A DNA stretch of 64,000 nucleotides from Pseudonocardiales bacterium (lineage in GTDB: Bacteria > Actinomycetota > Actinomycetes > Mycobacteriales > Pseudonocardiaceae), in assembly GCA_023252195.1 (NCBI GenBank), contig JAHEXI010000015.1:1-64000 (forward strand), in the 5' to 3' direction. Positions within the stretch are counted from its first letter, which is position 1; the number at the start of each line of letters is the position of its first letter. The notes beneath the pieces are model-generated. The model made no database searches. It was not told where the DNA came from and was given only the letters and a program-made list of their open reading frames with translations. Made by a program: the position numbers and the translations under genes. Positions 1 through 8,646 of this stretch are shown piece after piece.

Positions 1-79
1 CGATCCCGGCCAGCAACGCACCCAATGCAGGGCCCGGCACCATCTCAGCCAGACCCTCGGGAATCAACTGCCGCACCAT
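1..79 (-). CDS. 5' end of a DUF222/HNH (13E12-type) protein, runs off window
   Basis: An ATG at 77-79 on the minus strand opens a frame that continues to the window edge. Its first residues read MVRQLIPEGLAEMVPGPALG, which resembles the start of actinobacterial DUF222-containing HNH endonuclease-like proteins (PEGLAEM-PGPAL pattern). Only about 26 codons are visible, so the family call rests on a short match. A second DUF222 fragment lies at 18.9 kb. Confidence 0.35.
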   Translation of the reverse strand, partial: MVRQLIPEGLAEMVPGPALGALLAGI

Positions 80-163
80 CACAACCCAAACGCTACAACA
101 CAGGTCTGACAGTCTCGGCCGACACGAATCTGAGTCGCACTCGGCCAGCGTCGCCAAGCTTCG

Positions 164-973
164 CTATTGGGCCAAGCCAGGAGCTAACCGCAATGCACGG
201 GTTTGCTCGGCGCGGGCGGCGAGCTGGTCGTCATCGGGATAGTCCACACCGATTAGGGCGAGGCCGTGCGCGGGTGCCACCGCCACGTCACTGGCCCGGG
301 CGGTGTGCCGCAGTAGGACAGCGGGCCAGTCCGGTGCGCGCCGGCCCTGTCCCACCGCTAGCAAGGCGCCCACCAGGCTGCGCACCATCGAGTGGCAGAA
401 CGCGTCCGCGGCGACATGCGCGACCAGCAGGTGCGGTTCGTCGCGGGTCCACTCGAACCGCTCCAGCGCGCGCACCGTGGTCGCACCGTCCCGGCGGCGG
501 CAGAACGCCGCGAAGTCGTGCTCCCCGAGCAAGAGCCTGCTAGCAACGTTCATCGCAGCGTCGTCGAGCCGTCTAGGGTGGCTCAGGGTGTCGTACCGGC
601 GCAGCGGCTCAACGCCCCACGGAGCGTCACAGATCCGGTACCGGTAGTGCCGTCGCAGCGCGGAGAACCGAGCATCGAAGGTGCATGACACCTGCCGCAC
701 CGAGAGCACCCGAATATCCGGTGGCAGCAACCGAGCCAACCGGTGGGCGAGCTGGTCGGGCGGCAGCGTCCCAGGCGGCACGTCGATGTGCGCAACCTGC
801 GCGGTGGCGTGCACGCCGGCGTCGGTACGCCCAGCAACGGTGAGGTTGGCGTCGATCCGCGCCACGGTCGCCACAGCGTGCTCGACAACGCCCTGGACGG
901 TGCGTTGCTCGGGTTGCCGAGCCCATCCGGAGAAGCCGGACCCGTCGTAGCTGATATCCAGCCGATAGCGCAG
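164..973 (-). CDS. truA: tRNA pseudouridine(38-40) synthase TruA
   Basis: TruA converts uridines 38-40 of the tRNA anticodon arm to pseudouridine. The family core is plain: [20 protein letters not shown] near the start, then [10 protein letters not shown], which holds the catalytic Asp, then RRHYRYRI and [10 protein letters not shown]. An ATG-initiated frame would begin only at 874 and would lose the conserved SYDG-GW segment, so the true start must lie upstream. No ATG or GTG is in frame there; CTG at 973 (next residues RYRLDIS) gives about 269 aa, the normal length, and CTG at 1012 is another option. The gene follows rplQ by about 60 nt in the alpha operon. The proposed start falls inside the right arm of a strong hairpin (970-1010), so initiation may be structure-dependent. 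Family call is certain; the start codon is not. Confidence 0.9.
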   Translation of the reverse strand: MRYRLDISYDGSGFSGWARQPEQRTVQGVVEHAVATVARIDANLTVAGRTDAGVHATAQVAHIDVPPGTLPPDQLAHRLARLLPPDIRVLSVRQVSCTFDARFSALRRHYRYRICDAPWGVEPLRRYDTLSHPRRLDDAAMNVASRLLLGEHDFAAFCRRRDGATTVRALERFEWTRDEPHLLVAHVAADAFCHSMVRSLVGALLAVGQGRRAPDWPAVLLRHTARASDVAVAPAHGLALIGVDYPDDDQLAARAEQTRALRLAPGLAQ

Positions 974-1010
974 GAGCCCGCAATCCCCAGTGGGGACAGC
1001 GGGCTCCTGC
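970..1010. repeat. Compound hairpin between rplQ and truA
   Basis: GCAGGAGCCCGC (970-981) pairs perfectly with GCGGGCTCCTGC (999-1010). Inside it TCCCC (984-988) pairs with GGGGA (992-996) around a three-base AGT loop, leaving a 2x2 internal bulge. On the minus strand there is no U-tract after the stem, so it is not a classical intrinsic terminator. It could attenuate or process the rplQ-truA transcript. Confidence 0.75.
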
Positions 1011-1032
1011 AGTGCGTCGCTCGGACTCAGGA

Positions 1033-1542
1033 TTAGTCCTCGTCCTCCGGCTGAGCAGGCGAGGGTGTCGCTTCCCCAGCCGGGGTCTGCTCCGGGGTGG
1101 AATCTGCGGCCTTGTCGGTCGGCTGCTTCGCCTTCGGCCGGGCCTTGAACGCTCGGCGTTGGACTTCCTCGACCTCGGCCGCGGTGCGCTCGGTGACCAG
1201 CGCGATGATCGCCATCGGCGCGTTGTCGCCCTTGCGTGGCAGGGTCTTGAGGATCCTGGTGTAGCCACCCGGCCGGGTCGCGAACTGCGGACCGATCTCC
1301 GCGACCAGCTTGTGTACGACGTCCTTGTCCTGGATCACCCGCATGATCTCGCGGCGGTTGTGCAGGTCCCCTACTCGAGCCTTGCTGATCAACCGCTCGG
1401 CGAACGGGCGCAGCCGTTTCGCCTTAGCCTCGGTAGTGGTGATCCTGCCGTGGGTGAATAGCGATGTCGCCAAGTTGGCCAGCATCAGCCGTTGATGGGC
1501 CGGCGACCCGCCGAGCCGGGCACCCTTGGTCGGCGTTGGCAT
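1033..1542 (-). CDS. rplQ: 50S ribosomal protein L17
   Basis: L17 of the large ribosomal subunit. The N-terminus [20 protein letters not shown] and the segment [20 protein letters not shown] are diagnostic. The bacterial core is about 120 residues. This 169-aa protein adds a Lys/Pro/Ala-rich and then acidic tail ending PEDED, as in many actinobacterial L17 proteins. A GAAAGGAGCC ribosome-binding site sits just before the ATG at 1540-1542. It is separated from rpoA by about 70 nt holding a 46-bp palindrome and is followed by truA on the same strand. Confidence 0.98.
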   Translation of the reverse strand: MPTPTKGARLGGSPAHQRLMLANLATSLFTHGRITTTEAKAKRLRPFAERLISKARVGDLHNRREIMRVIQDKDVVHKLVAEIGPQFATRPGGYTRILKTLPRKGDNAPMAIIALVTERTAAEVEEVQRRAFKARPKAKQPTDKAADSTPEQTPAGEATPSPAQPEDED

Positions 1543-1562
1543 TTATGGCTCCTTTCAGGTGC

Positions 1563-1608
1563 CTCGTGAGTGGCAAACAGTGTTATAACACTGTTTGCCA
1601 CTCACGAG
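1563..1608. repeat. 46-bp perfect palindrome in the rpoA-rplQ gap
   Basis: Positions 1563-1585 are the exact reverse complement of 1586-1608, with no loop; the centre is TGTTATAACA and the outer ends are CTCGTGAGTGG and CCACTCACGAG. It starts 4 nt after the rpoA stop codon and ends about 20 nt before rplQ. The 23-bp arms would extrude as a cruciform in DNA or form a very stable hairpin in the polycistronic mRNA. There is no U-tract. A role as processing site, attenuator or dispersed REP-like repeat is possible. Confidence 0.9.
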
Positions 1609-1611
1609 TGC

Positions 1612-2685
1612 TTAGAGCTGTTCGGTTTCGGCGTAGTCGTGGCCGTCGTCGGAGCCGTAATCGGGGCCGTTGTCAACCCCGTTCTCGCTGGCCTCGCCCC
1701 ACCCGTCGATCGAGTATTCTGCCGCCACCGCCGAGGGGTCGAATCCGGGCGGGCTGTCCTTGAGCTGCAGACCCAGACCCGCCAGTTTCAGCTTCACTTC
1801 GTCGATCGACTTGGCACCGAAGTTGCGGATGTCCAGCAGGTCGGCTTCGCTGCGGCTGACCAGCTCGCCGACGGTGTGGATACCCTCGCGCTTGAGGCAG
1901 TTGTAGGACCGGACGGTGAGGTCCAGGTCCTCAATCGGCATGGCGAATGCCGCGATCGTGTCCGCTTCGGCCGGCGACGGTCCGATTTCGATACCCTCGG
2001 CCTCGACGTTGAGCTCGCGGGCCAGGCCGAACAACTCCACCAGGGTGCGACCGGCCGAGGCCAGCGCGTCCCGTGGGGTCAGTGACGGCTTGGTTTCCAC
2101 GTCCAAGACCAGCTTGTCGAAGTCGGTCCGCTGCTCGACCCGGGTGGCCTCGACCTTGTATGTCACCTTCAGTACCGGTGAGTAGATGGAGTCCACCGGG
2201 ATCCGGCCGATCTCGGCGCCGGACGCCTTGTTCTGCACCGCGGGCACATAGCCGCGGCCCCGCTCCACGATCAGCTCGATCTCGAGCTTGCCCTTGCCGT
2301 TGAGAGTGGCGATGTGCAAGTCGGGGTTGTGCACGGTGACACCGGCCGGTGGCACGATGTCGCCCGCGGTGACGTCACCCGGCCCCTGCTTGCGCAGGTA
2401 CATCGTCACCGGCTCATCCTCCTCAGAGCCGACCACCAGCTCCTTGAGGTTGAGGATGATGTCGGTGACGTCCTCCTTGACGCCAGGCACGGTGGTGAAC
2501 TCGTGCAGCACACCGTCGATGCGGATACTGGTGACTGCCGCCCCGGGGATGGAAGAGAGCAAGGTCCGGCGCAGCGAGTTGCCCAACGTGTATCCGAATC
2601 CCGGCTCCAGCGGCTCGATGATGAACCGAGAGCGGGTGTAGTCGACCGACTCCTCACTGAGGTTGGGTCGCTGAGTGATCAGCAT
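1612..2685 (-). CDS. rpoA: DNA-directed RNA polymerase subunit alpha
   Basis: The alpha subunit nucleates core RNA polymerase assembly and contacts UP elements and activators. The N-terminal domain (about residues 1-230) shows [20 protein letters not shown] and the dimerisation core. The C-terminal domain (about 245-315) has [20 protein letters not shown] and the helix-hairpin-helix region [11 protein letters not shown]. An acidic tail finishes the 357-aa protein, normal for Actinobacteria. It lies between rpsD and rplQ on the minus strand, in the usual order. Confidence 0.99.
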   Translation of the reverse strand: MLITQRPNLSEESVDYTRSRFIIEPLEPGFGYTLGNSLRRTLLSSIPGAAVTSIRIDGVLHEFTTVPGVKEDVTDIILNLKELVVGSEEDEPVTMYLRKQGPGDVTAGDIVPPAGVTVHNPDLHIATLNGKGKLEIELIVERGRGYVPAVQNKASGAEIGRIPVDSIYSPVLKVTYKVEATRVEQRTDFDKLVLDVETKPSLTPRDALASAGRTLVELFGLARELNVEAEGIEIGPSPAEADTIAAFAMPIEDLDLTVRSYNCLKREGIHTVGELVSRSEADLLDIRNFGAKSIDEVKLKLAGLGLQLKDSPPGFDPSAVAAEYSIDGWGEASENGVDNGPDYGSDDGHDYAETEQL

Positions 2686-2744
2686 GATTGTTCCTCCTCT
2701 GGCGCCCGCTATTTGACGCCGTTTGGGTTACTGAGACTACAGCC

Positions 2745-3350
2745 TTACTTGGAGTACAGCTCGACGATGAGCTGCTCCTGAAGTGGTACGTCGATCTGGG
2801 CCCTTTCGGGCAACCGGTGCACCAGTATCCGCATCGTTGCCGGAACCACCTGCAGCCATCCCGGCACCGGACGGTCCCCCAAGCTCTCCTTGGCCACCAC
2901 GAACGGCAGCGTCGGAACCGACTTGGGCTTGACGTCGATGATGTCGAACTTCGACACTCGCAGGCTCGGCACGTTGACCTTGCCGCCGTTGACCAGAAAG
3001 TGCCCGTGGGTCACCAACTGGCGCGCCTGGCGCCGGGTGCGGGCCAGGCCAGCGCGGTAAACAACGTTGTCCAGCCGGGATTCCAGGATCTGCAGCAGCG
3101 TGTCGCCGGTCTTGCCAGCGCGGCGGTTGGCTTCCTCGTAGTACCCGCGGAACTGCTTTTCCATGACGCCGTAGGTGAAGCGCGCCTTCTGCTTCTCCTG
3201 CTGCTGCAGGAGATATTCGCTCTCCTTGATCCGCGCACGGCCGTGCTGGCCGGGCGGATACGGCCGACGTTCGAAGGCCTGGTCGCCGCCGACCAAGTCG
3301 GTCTTCAGGCGACGGGACTTGCGGGTGACAGGTCCGGTGTATCGAGCCAT
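2745..3350 (-). CDS. rpsD: 30S ribosomal protein S4
   Basis: S4 binds 16S rRNA early in small-subunit assembly. The start MARYTGPVTRKSRRLKTDL is the actinobacterial form, followed by YPPGQHGRAR and the S4 RNA-binding domain (about 92-155) with RLDNVVYRAGLA. The start was set at ATG 3348-3350 because this fits the family N-terminus and has GGGGAGGAA upstream; an in-frame ATG further upstream would add 19 unlikely residues. Length is 201 aa. Confidence 0.98.
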   Translation of the reverse strand: MARYTGPVTRKSRRLKTDLVGGDQAFERRPYPPGQHGRARIKESEYLLQQQEKQKARFTYGVMEKQFRGYYEEANRRAGKTGDTLLQILESRLDNVVYRAGLARTRRQARQLVTHGHFLVNGGKVNVPSLRVSKFDIIDVKPKSVPTLPFVVAKESLGDRPVPGWLQVVPATMRILVHRLPERAQIDVPLQEQLIVELYSK

Positions 3351-3372
3351 CTCTGCTGTTCCTCCCCGCGCC

Positions 3373-3780
3373 CTAGACCCGGCGCCGCTTCGGTGGCCGG
3401 CAGCCATTGTGCGGCTGCGGGGTCACGTCCTGGATGGTGCCGACCTCAAGGCCGGCGGCCTGTAGAGACCGGATCGCCGTCTCGCGGCCCGAACCCGGGC
3501 CCTTGACGAAGACATCGACCTTCTTCATGCCGTGCTCGGCGGCCTTGCGGGCCGCGCTCTCGGCGGCCATCTGCGCGGCGAATGGGGTGGACTTGCGCGA
3601 GCCCTTGAAACCAACGTGGCCCGCGGACGCCCACGCGATCACCGCACCAGTGGGGTCGGTGATCGAGACGATCGTGTTGTTGAACGTCGACTTGATGTGC
3701 GCATGCCCATGCGCGACGTTCTTCTTCTCCTTGCGCCGTACCTTTTTGGTGCCGGCACCTGTACGTGCTCTGGGTGGCAT
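3373..3780 (-). CDS. rpsK: 30S ribosomal protein S11
   Basis: S11 forms part of the 30S platform. The N-terminal basic stretch [20 protein letters not shown] leads into [20 protein letters not shown] and the C-terminal [20 protein letters not shown], both hallmark segments. Length 135 aa is normal. It sits 22 nt upstream of rpsD in the operon. Confidence 0.99.
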   Translation of the reverse strand: MPPRARTGAGTKKVRRKEKKNVAHGHAHIKSTFNNTIVSITDPTGAVIAWASAGHVGFKGSRKSTPFAAQMAAESAARKAAEHGMKKVDVFVKGPGSGRETAIRSLQAAGLEVGTIQDVTPQPHNGCRPPKRRRV

Positions 3781-3821
3781 TCGATTGCGCTCCTACAAAG
3801 GTCTGGGTGGCTAACAGGTCG

Positions 3822-4202
3822 TTACTTCTTCCCGGCCTTCTTCTTGCCGGCGACCGTCTTCTTCGGACCCTTGCGGGTGCGGGCGTTGGTCTTTGTTCGC
3901 TGACCACGCACCGGCAGCCCGCGGCGCCACCGCAGGCCCTCGTAGCAGCCGATCTCGATCTTCCGGCGGATGTCGGCCTGGACCTCACGACGGAGGTCAC
4001 CCTCGACCTTGTAGTTCTCTTCGATGTAGTCCCGCAGCCGGACGAGGTCCTCGTCAGTCAGATCCTTGGTGCGCAGTTCCGGGCTCACCCCGGTGGCGCT
4101 GAGGATCTCGTGCGAGCGGGTACGGCCAACGCCGTAGATATAAGTCAGCGCGATCTCCATCCGCTTGTCGCGGGGTAGGTCAACGCCGGCGAGTCGAGCC
4201 AT
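3822..4202 (-). CDS. rpsM: 30S ribosomal protein S13
   Basis: S13 lies in the head of the 30S subunit and contacts P-site tRNA. It begins [20 protein letters not shown], contains [13 protein letters not shown], and ends in the basic tail with [20 protein letters not shown] and further lysines. ATG 4200-4202 was chosen over an upstream in-frame ATG because the family starts exactly at MARLAGVD; the protein is 126 aa. Confidence 0.98.
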   Translation of the reverse strand: MARLAGVDLPRDKRMEIALTYIYGVGRTRSHEILSATGVSPELRTKDLTDEDLVRLRDYIEENYKVEGDLRREVQADIRRKIEIGCYEGLRWRRGLPVRGQRTKTNARTRKGPKKTVAGKKKAGKK

Positions 4203-4379
4203 GCGAGGAGTGTCTCCTGTCTCGTCGTCCCAGGTCTGCTCCCCGTCCGTCCCGTATGACGACCATGTTGGTCGTCCGCGGGCCCCGGCCTGGCGTCCGG
4301 GGGTGGACCGATCCCTCATGGATCGGCTGGCGCGGGGAGGTCTTCTCGCGCCGTGTGGACCAGCGGTGTCGTGCCCTGC

Positions 4380-4493
4380 TCAACCCTGGCGCTGCTTGTG
4401 ACGCAGGTTCTCGCAGATCACCATGACCACGCCGTGGCGGCGGATCACCTTGCACTTGTCGCAGATCCTCTTGACGCTCGGCTTTACCTTCAC
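4380..4493 (-). CDS. rpmJ: 50S ribosomal protein L36
   Basis: This 37-residue gene begins with GTG at 4491-4493 and ends with TGA at 4380-4382. The product reads [20 protein letters not shown] followed by a short tail ending RQG. Cysteines 11 and 14 plus a later Cys-x4-His pair give the C/H zinc ribbon of L36. It lies between infA and rpsM, as in most Actinobacteria. Confidence 0.97.
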   Translation of the reverse strand: MKVKPSVKRICDKCKVIRRHGVVMVICENLRHKQRQG

Positions 4494-4521
4494 GTCATCT
4501 CTCAGTTGTGTAGTTGGTGCG

Positions 4522-4743
4522 CTACTTGTAGCGGTAGACGATGCGGCCCCGAGACAGATCGTAGGGCGAAAGCTCCACGACCACCCGATCCTCGGGCAGG
4601 ATGCGGATATAGTGCTGGCGCATCTTGCCGCTGATGTGCGCGAGGACTCGGTGACCGTTCTCCAACTCGACTCGAAACATCGCGTTGGGGAGTGGTTCGA
4701 CCACCCGGCCCTCGACCTCGATCGCTCCGTCCTTCTTGGCCAT
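4522..4743 (-). CDS. infA: Translation initiation factor IF-1
   Basis: IF-1 is a single OB-fold protein that occupies the ribosomal A site during initiation. The 73-aa sequence starts [20 protein letters not shown] and ends [11 protein letters not shown], both fully conserved features. ATG at 4741-4743 fits the universal length; an in-frame upstream extension of 38 Arg-rich residues is not real coding sequence. It is the first gene of this part of the operon in the window. Confidence 0.99.
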   Translation of the reverse strand: MAKKDGAIEVEGRVVEPLPNAMFRVELENGHRVLAHISGKMRQHYIRILPEDRVVVELSPYDLSRGRIVYRYK

Positions 4744-5059
4744 ATCCTCCGCGTTCCTGCTCACTTCGCCGTGCCGCCGGGCGGCGGCCTTGCCACGACG
4801 CAGGCGCCCACCAGTTCCACGACGTGGGGAGGCATCACAAGAAGTGCGGGGACGCACTGCTGAGCAGGAAGCCTGCGCAGATACCTGCAGACACGCTAGA
4901 ACCGGCGCGCTGCTCGCGCCGACAGCACAGTTTACGTCCAGGTCAGCAGTCGGTCCAAACCGGCCCCGGATGAGTTACCACGGTGCTCTAGCGGCGGTGG
5001 CCGTTCGCCAGTCCGCGGGCCCAGGAACACCGGCCGTCACGCGACTGCGCACCGCCAAC
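4744..5059. other. Intergenic region upstream of infA
   Basis: About 315 bases lie between the infA start and the broken VOC gene. No frame here has family features. The infA operon promoter should lie in this stretch, but no clear -10/-35 pair stands out. Open frames crossing it are antisense or out-of-frame artefacts of GC-rich DNA. Confidence 0.5.
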
Positions 5060-5247
5060 TCAGCGCGCCGCGAAGCGGGCTGCGGGCCCTTCCAGTACGG
5101 CTCGACTGGCGGCCGGATTCCAGTGCGGCCCCTGCACGCGGGTGAACACCTCGATCTGCCAGACGATGTCGTCGGGGTCGCTGAGCTAGAACGCGCCGAT
5201 GCTGTCGGCGGTCACCAGATGGTCATCGAGGAGGGTGAACGACGTTC
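5060..5247 (-). pseudogene. 3' remnant of a VOC (glyoxalase-like) gene with internal amber codon
   Basis: On the minus strand the frame reads TSFTLLDDHLVTADSIGAF, a TAG, then LSDPDDIVWQIEVFTR and a tail ending RFAAR-stop at 5060-5062. The D-P-D-x-I-x-W-Q-x-E-x-F ending is typical of the last strand of vicinal-oxygen-chelate proteins. The 5' part is missing: at about 5248 the sequence switches to the methyltransferase gene on the opposite strand. The in-frame TAG and the lost 5' end show decay. Confidence 0.6.
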
Positions 5248-6156
5248 GTGCTGCCCGGTGGCCTGTCCTCAACCAGCATGCCCAGCTTGATGACGCGCAT
5301 GCTCGAGACACTCGACATCCACGATGGGCACCGGGTGTTGGAAATCGGCACAGGCACCGGATACAACGCGGCACTGCTGTCACATCGGGTTGGCAGTGAC
5401 AACGTGTACAGCGTGGACATCGAAGCGGCGCTGATCGAGTTGGCGCGGGAACGCCTCGCCCGCATCGGCTATCACCCAACCCTTGTCGCTGCCGACGGTG
5501 CCCACGGTTTACCTGAGCACGCACCATACGACCGCATCATCGCCACCTGCTCGGTCCCGGCCATTCCGTGGTCGTGGGTGCAACAGACTAGTGAAGATGG
5601 ATTGATCCTGGCCGACGTCAAGATCGGCAAGCAGGCAGGCAACCTCGTGCTGCTACAAAAGCGCGGCCAGCAAGCCGAAGGGCGATTCGACCCCACCTAC
5701 GGCAGCTTCATGGGGATGCGCCGCGACGGCGACACCTACGAACGAGCGCGCCCCGCCAGCACCTCGCAAGGTCGCGACTCGGCCCACGAGCGCACCACCA
5801 CGCTGGATCTGACCCGTCCCTGGGAGCACACCTCCTTCTGGTTCTTCGCCCACACCGGACTTCCACACGGCACTTCCTTCAGCCTTCGCGGCGACGGCCC
5901 TGAGCAACCACCCCGCAACACCGTGCTGCATGCCCCCGACGGATCTTGGTGCGAAGTCCGCGAAGACTCCGACAACGGAACCCGCCAAGTGTGGGAATTC
6001 GGCCCCCAATCACTGTGGCAGATCATCGAGGACACCCATGCAGCATGGGTGCACCAGGGCAAGCCAGGCTGGGAACGCTTCGGGCTCACCGCTACTTTCG
6101 ACCACCAACTCATCTGGCTCGACACTCCCGACTGCCGCCTCACCACGTTGTGCTGA
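5248..6156 (+). CDS. SAM-dependent methyltransferase of the peptide/isoaspartate (FxLD / ATP-grasp RiPP) type, N-terminally truncated
   Basis: The Rossmann SAM site is clear: LDIHDGHRVLEIGTGTGYNA, then NVYSVDIEAALIELA and APYDRIIATCSVPAIPWSW. This fold and wording match protein-L-isoaspartate O-methyltransferase-like enzymes that accompany ATP-grasp/FxLD peptide maturation systems. Such proteins usually have 80-100 residues before the STSMPSLMTRML motif. Here the frame opens with GTG at 5248 only ten codons before that motif, and a TGA closes the frame 12 nt upstream. The missing N-terminus coincides with a junction to the VOC remnant. It may be a non-functional 302-aa remainder. No RiPP precursor or ATP-grasp gene is next to it. 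Confidence 0.7.
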   Translation: MLPGGLSSTSMPSLMTRMLETLDIHDGHRVLEIGTGTGYNAALLSHRVGSDNVYSVDIEAALIELARERLARIGYHPTLVAADGAHGLPEHAPYDRIIATCSVPAIPWSWVQQTSEDGLILADVKIGKQAGNLVLLQKRGQQAEGRFDPTYGSFMGMRRDGDTYERARPASTSQGRDSAHERTTTLDLTRPWEHTSFWFFAHTGLPHGTSFSLRGDGPEQPPRNTVLHAPDGSWCEVREDSDNGTRQVWEFGPQSLWQIIEDTHAAWVHQGKPGWERFGLTATFDHQLIWLDTPDCRLTTLC

Positions 6157-6267
6157 CAAGCCATCGCCGGGGCCACCCGCTTCCGCGGGATCCGTCACCG
6201 GGGCGGTCTGAGAGAGACGGTCACAGTCAGCCGTTGCCACCTTTCGCGCTCGGCACAGCCGACCCCG

Positions 6268-6654
6268 TCAGCTGGCGATCACGGCTTCTGCCTCGATCTC
6301 GACTTTCCAGCGCGGGTCGAGCAGACCGGCGACGATCACCATGGTGGCCGCCGGGCGGACCTCGGCGAACAGCTCCCCATGCGCGGCACCGACCGCGTCC
6401 GCGGCGGACGAGTCGACGAGGAACATTCGGGTGCGTACGACGTCGGTCAGGCTCGCGCCAGCCTCGGCCAGGGCTTCAGCGATGATCTCGAAGCAGCGCC
6501 GGGTCTGGACAGCCGCGTCGTCTGGGCACGAGCCGTCCGGCCATACCGGCGCAGTGCCCGATACCAGCACCCGGTCGCCGACGCGGACGGCTCGCGAGAA
6601 CCCAATAGACTTCTCGAACGGCGACCCGGACGTCAGCAGCTGCCGCGACACCAC
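6268..6654 (-). CDS. RidA/YjgF-family protein
   Basis: RidA-family proteins are small trimers; the best-known members hydrolyse reactive 2-aminoacrylate and related enamines/imines. The 128-aa product has VSGTAPVWPDGS, the VVRTRMFLVD strand carrying the substrate-binding Arg, and the C-terminal VEIEAEAV with the conserved Glu. It starts with GTG at 6654 behind GGGGGAG. It stands alone, so the physiological substrate is unknown; membership of a Rid subgroup other than RidA proper is possible. Confidence 0.85.
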   Translation of the reverse strand: MVSRQLLTSGSPFEKSIGFSRAVRVGDRVLVSGTAPVWPDGSCPDDAAVQTRRCFEIIAEALAEAGASLTDVVRTRMFLVDSSAADAVGAAHGELFAEVRPAATMVIVAGLLDPRWKVEIEAEAVIAS

Positions 6655-6758
6655 TCCCCCATCGAACCATGATCACCGTTTGGGTGCGCTACGCGACAAG
6701 AATTGTCGTCTAAGGCGCACAACCGGTGATCATGCACAGTCCGCAATCGCGGGTACGC

Positions 6759-7922
6759 TTACGCCTTGGCCGGTTCGGGTTCGGCGATGGGGTTTGCGCC
6801 GTGGATCGGGCCCTCGGCATTGGCGAGCCGGGTGGCACCGCTGCCGGTGGCGCCACCGCCCCAGCGCAGCGAGATCACCTCGGCGGCGATGGCCACCGCG
6901 GTCTCCTCTGGAGTGCGGGCGCCCAGGTCAAGCCCGATCGGCGAGGCGATCTTCTTGAGCTGCTCGTCGGTCACACCCGCCTCGCGCAGCCGTTCCTCGC
7001 GGTTGCGGTGGGTCTTGCGCGATCCCATCGCACCGATGTAGGCGAGGTCCAACTTCAGCGCTTCGACCAGCACCGGCACGTCGAATTTCGGGTCGTGGGT
7101 GAGCACGGTGATCACGGTCCGCTGGTCGATCCGCCCGGCCTCGACCTCTCCCTTGAGGTACCGGTGCGGCCAGTTCACGACGACCTCGTGCGCGTCGGGG
7201 AAGCGGCTCTTGGTGGCGAACACCGGTCGCGCATCGCACACCGTCGTGTGGTAGCCGAGGAGCACTCCCACCCGGGCCATCGCGGCAGCGAAGTCGATCG
7301 CGCCGAACACCAACATCCGGGGCGGCGGCTGCATGGAGTTGACGAACACATCCATGCCTTCGCCGCGGCGCTCACCTTCGGGGCCATAGTGCAGGGTGAC
7401 CACCCGGCCGGCGGCAAGGGCGCCGCGGACGTCTTCGAGAATCGCCTCGTCGGCGTGGGACGAGCCCACCGTGCCGGTGTGCCGGTCGGGCCAGACCACC
7501 ATCCGCAGGCCGACGCGCTCGGGATCGGGGTGTGCGACCACGGTGACTACTGCGACCGCCTCCTTCTTTTCCACCGAGGCGGCGACGTCGTCGAGCTCAG
7601 GGAAGTGGATCGGGTCGACCTTCTCGACGAACACGTCGATGATGCCGCCGCAGGTGATGCCGACGGTAAAGGCGGCGTCGTCGGAGACGCCGTAGCGCTG
7701 CAGGACAGGGGCGTCGTTGGCGAGCACCTGCTGGCCCAGCTCGAAGACCGCGCCCTCCACACATCCACCGGAGACGCTGCCGACAGCCCGCTCATCGGAG
7801 GTCACCAGCATCGACGCTCCGGCAGGGCGCGGCGCCGAGCGATAGGTGGACACCACTGTGCCCACTGCGGTCGATTTGCCCTGGCGCCACTCCGCCACCA
7901 GTTCGTCGAGCACCTCACGCAC
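6759..7922 (-). CDS. XdhC/CoxI-family molybdenum hydroxylase maturation protein
   Basis: XdhC/CoxI proteins bind molybdenum cofactor and promote its sulfuration and insertion into xanthine dehydrogenase-type enzymes. The N-terminal XdhC_CoxI domain includes VSTYRSAPRPAGASMLV and the motif SGGCVEGAVFE; the C-terminal Rossmann-like XdhC domain includes MLVFGAIDFAAAMARVG and HDPKFDVPVLVEAL. GTG at 7920-7922 was chosen because GAGGAGGG lies just upstream and VREVLDELV fits the family; extension to 8036 adds junk. mocA lies upstream on the same strand, a usual partner. The hydroxylase subunits are not in the window. Confidence 0.9.
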   Translation of the reverse strand: MREVLDELVAEWRQGKSTAVGTVVSTYRSAPRPAGASMLVTSDERAVGSVSGGCVEGAVFELGQQVLANDAPVLQRYGVSDDAAFTVGITCGGIIDVFVEKVDPIHFPELDDVAASVEKKEAVAVVTVVAHPDPERVGLRMVVWPDRHTGTVGSSHADEAILEDVRGALAAGRVVTLHYGPEGERRGEGMDVFVNSMQPPPRMLVFGAIDFAAAMARVGVLLGYHTTVCDARPVFATKSRFPDAHEVVVNWPHRYLKGEVEAGRIDQRTVITVLTHDPKFDVPVLVEALKLDLAYIGAMGSRKTHRNREERLREAGVTDEQLKKIASPIGLDLGARTPEETAVAIAAEVISLRWGGGATGSGATRLANAEGPIHGANPIAEPEPAKA

Positions 7923-8039
7923 CGCAAACCCTCCTCGCGCTGACCTTCCGGATGACCACAGGTGTATCCCAGTTAGAGAGTATTCGGGCCGGCCCGCGTG
8001 CCGGTTCACCCACAATCCATGACGCGACAGCGCCACTAT

Positions 8040-8089
8040 CTATTCCCTCAAGGCTTCTGGCGAGCTATTCCCTCAAGGCTTCTGGCGAG
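8040..8089. repeat. 25-bp perfect tandem duplication at the mocA 3' end
   Basis: The 25-base unit starting CTATTCCCTCAAGGC and ending TTCTGGCGAG occurs at 8040-8064 and again at 8065-8089 without a mismatch. The second copy contains the last codons and stop of mocA; the first copy lies just beyond it and repeats the stop triplet. A recent slippage duplication is the simplest reading. Confidence 0.9.
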
Positions 8090-8646
8090 GCAGAGCCAGG
8101 GGTGTCCACGTCGATCCCGCTGGCCAGATCGGAGCAGTCCACCACGATCAGGTCGTGGCGTTGCGCCAGCCAATCCCGGGCCCCCCGGTCACCCTGCGCC
8201 GACGCGACGACGTCGGCCCAGTGCTGCCTACCGAGCAGGACCGGATGGCCGGGTTGGGTCTCGAAGCCCGCCCGGGCTACCACTGCGGGACCAGCCAGTG
8301 CGGCGAGCCTGCGGACCACTGAGGCGTCGACGTCGGGTAGGTCGACCAGGTGCACCAGCGCCGCCTGCACCTGCGGGGCCGCGCTGCGGATCAGCTCGGC
8401 CAGGCCAGTGCGGAGCGAGGCCCCCATGCCCTGCGCCCAGTCCGCGGCCAGCACCGTGGCGGCGGTCTCCGGAACCAACGGGAGGACCCGGTCGGCCTGC
8501 GCGCCGACCACGACGAGCACCGAGTCGCATCCGCCGTCAGTCAGGGTGGCCACCGCCCGGCGCAACCAGGCACCACTGTCGACCAGAGCCTTGGGCATGC
8601 CATAGCGTCGCCCGGCCCCGGCCGCCAATAGCAGTCCGGCGATCAT
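8065..8646 (-). CDS. mocA: Molybdenum cofactor nucleotidyltransferase (MocA-like)
   Basis: MobA/MocA-type enzymes attach a nucleotide (CTP for MocA) to molybdopterin for xanthine dehydrogenase-family enzymes. The 193-aa product has the nucleotide-binding start IAGLLLAAGAGRRYGMPKAL, the WAQGMGASLRTG motif and VDLPDVDASVV, followed by a C-terminal GIDVDTP. The LAAGxGxRxGxPKAL form fits MocA-like proteins better than MobA. It lies upstream of xdhC, 142 nt away, with the 25-bp tandem duplication at its end. Confidence 0.85.
   Translation of the reverse strand: MIAGLLLAAGAGRRYGMPKALVDSGAWLRRAVATLTDGGCDSVLVVVGAQADRVLPLVPETAATVLAADWAQGMGASLRTGLAELIRSAAPQVQAALVHLVDLPDVDASVVRRLAALAGPAVVARAGFETQPGHPVLLGRQHWADVVASAQGDRGARDWLAQRHDLIVVDCSDLASGIDVDTPGSASPEALRE

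Noticed and set aside
6726..7943. 405-codon plus-strand frame opposite xdhC
   Set aside because: Composition is dominated by Gly/His/Asp/Val from antisense reading; XdhC motifs on the minus strand are unambiguous.
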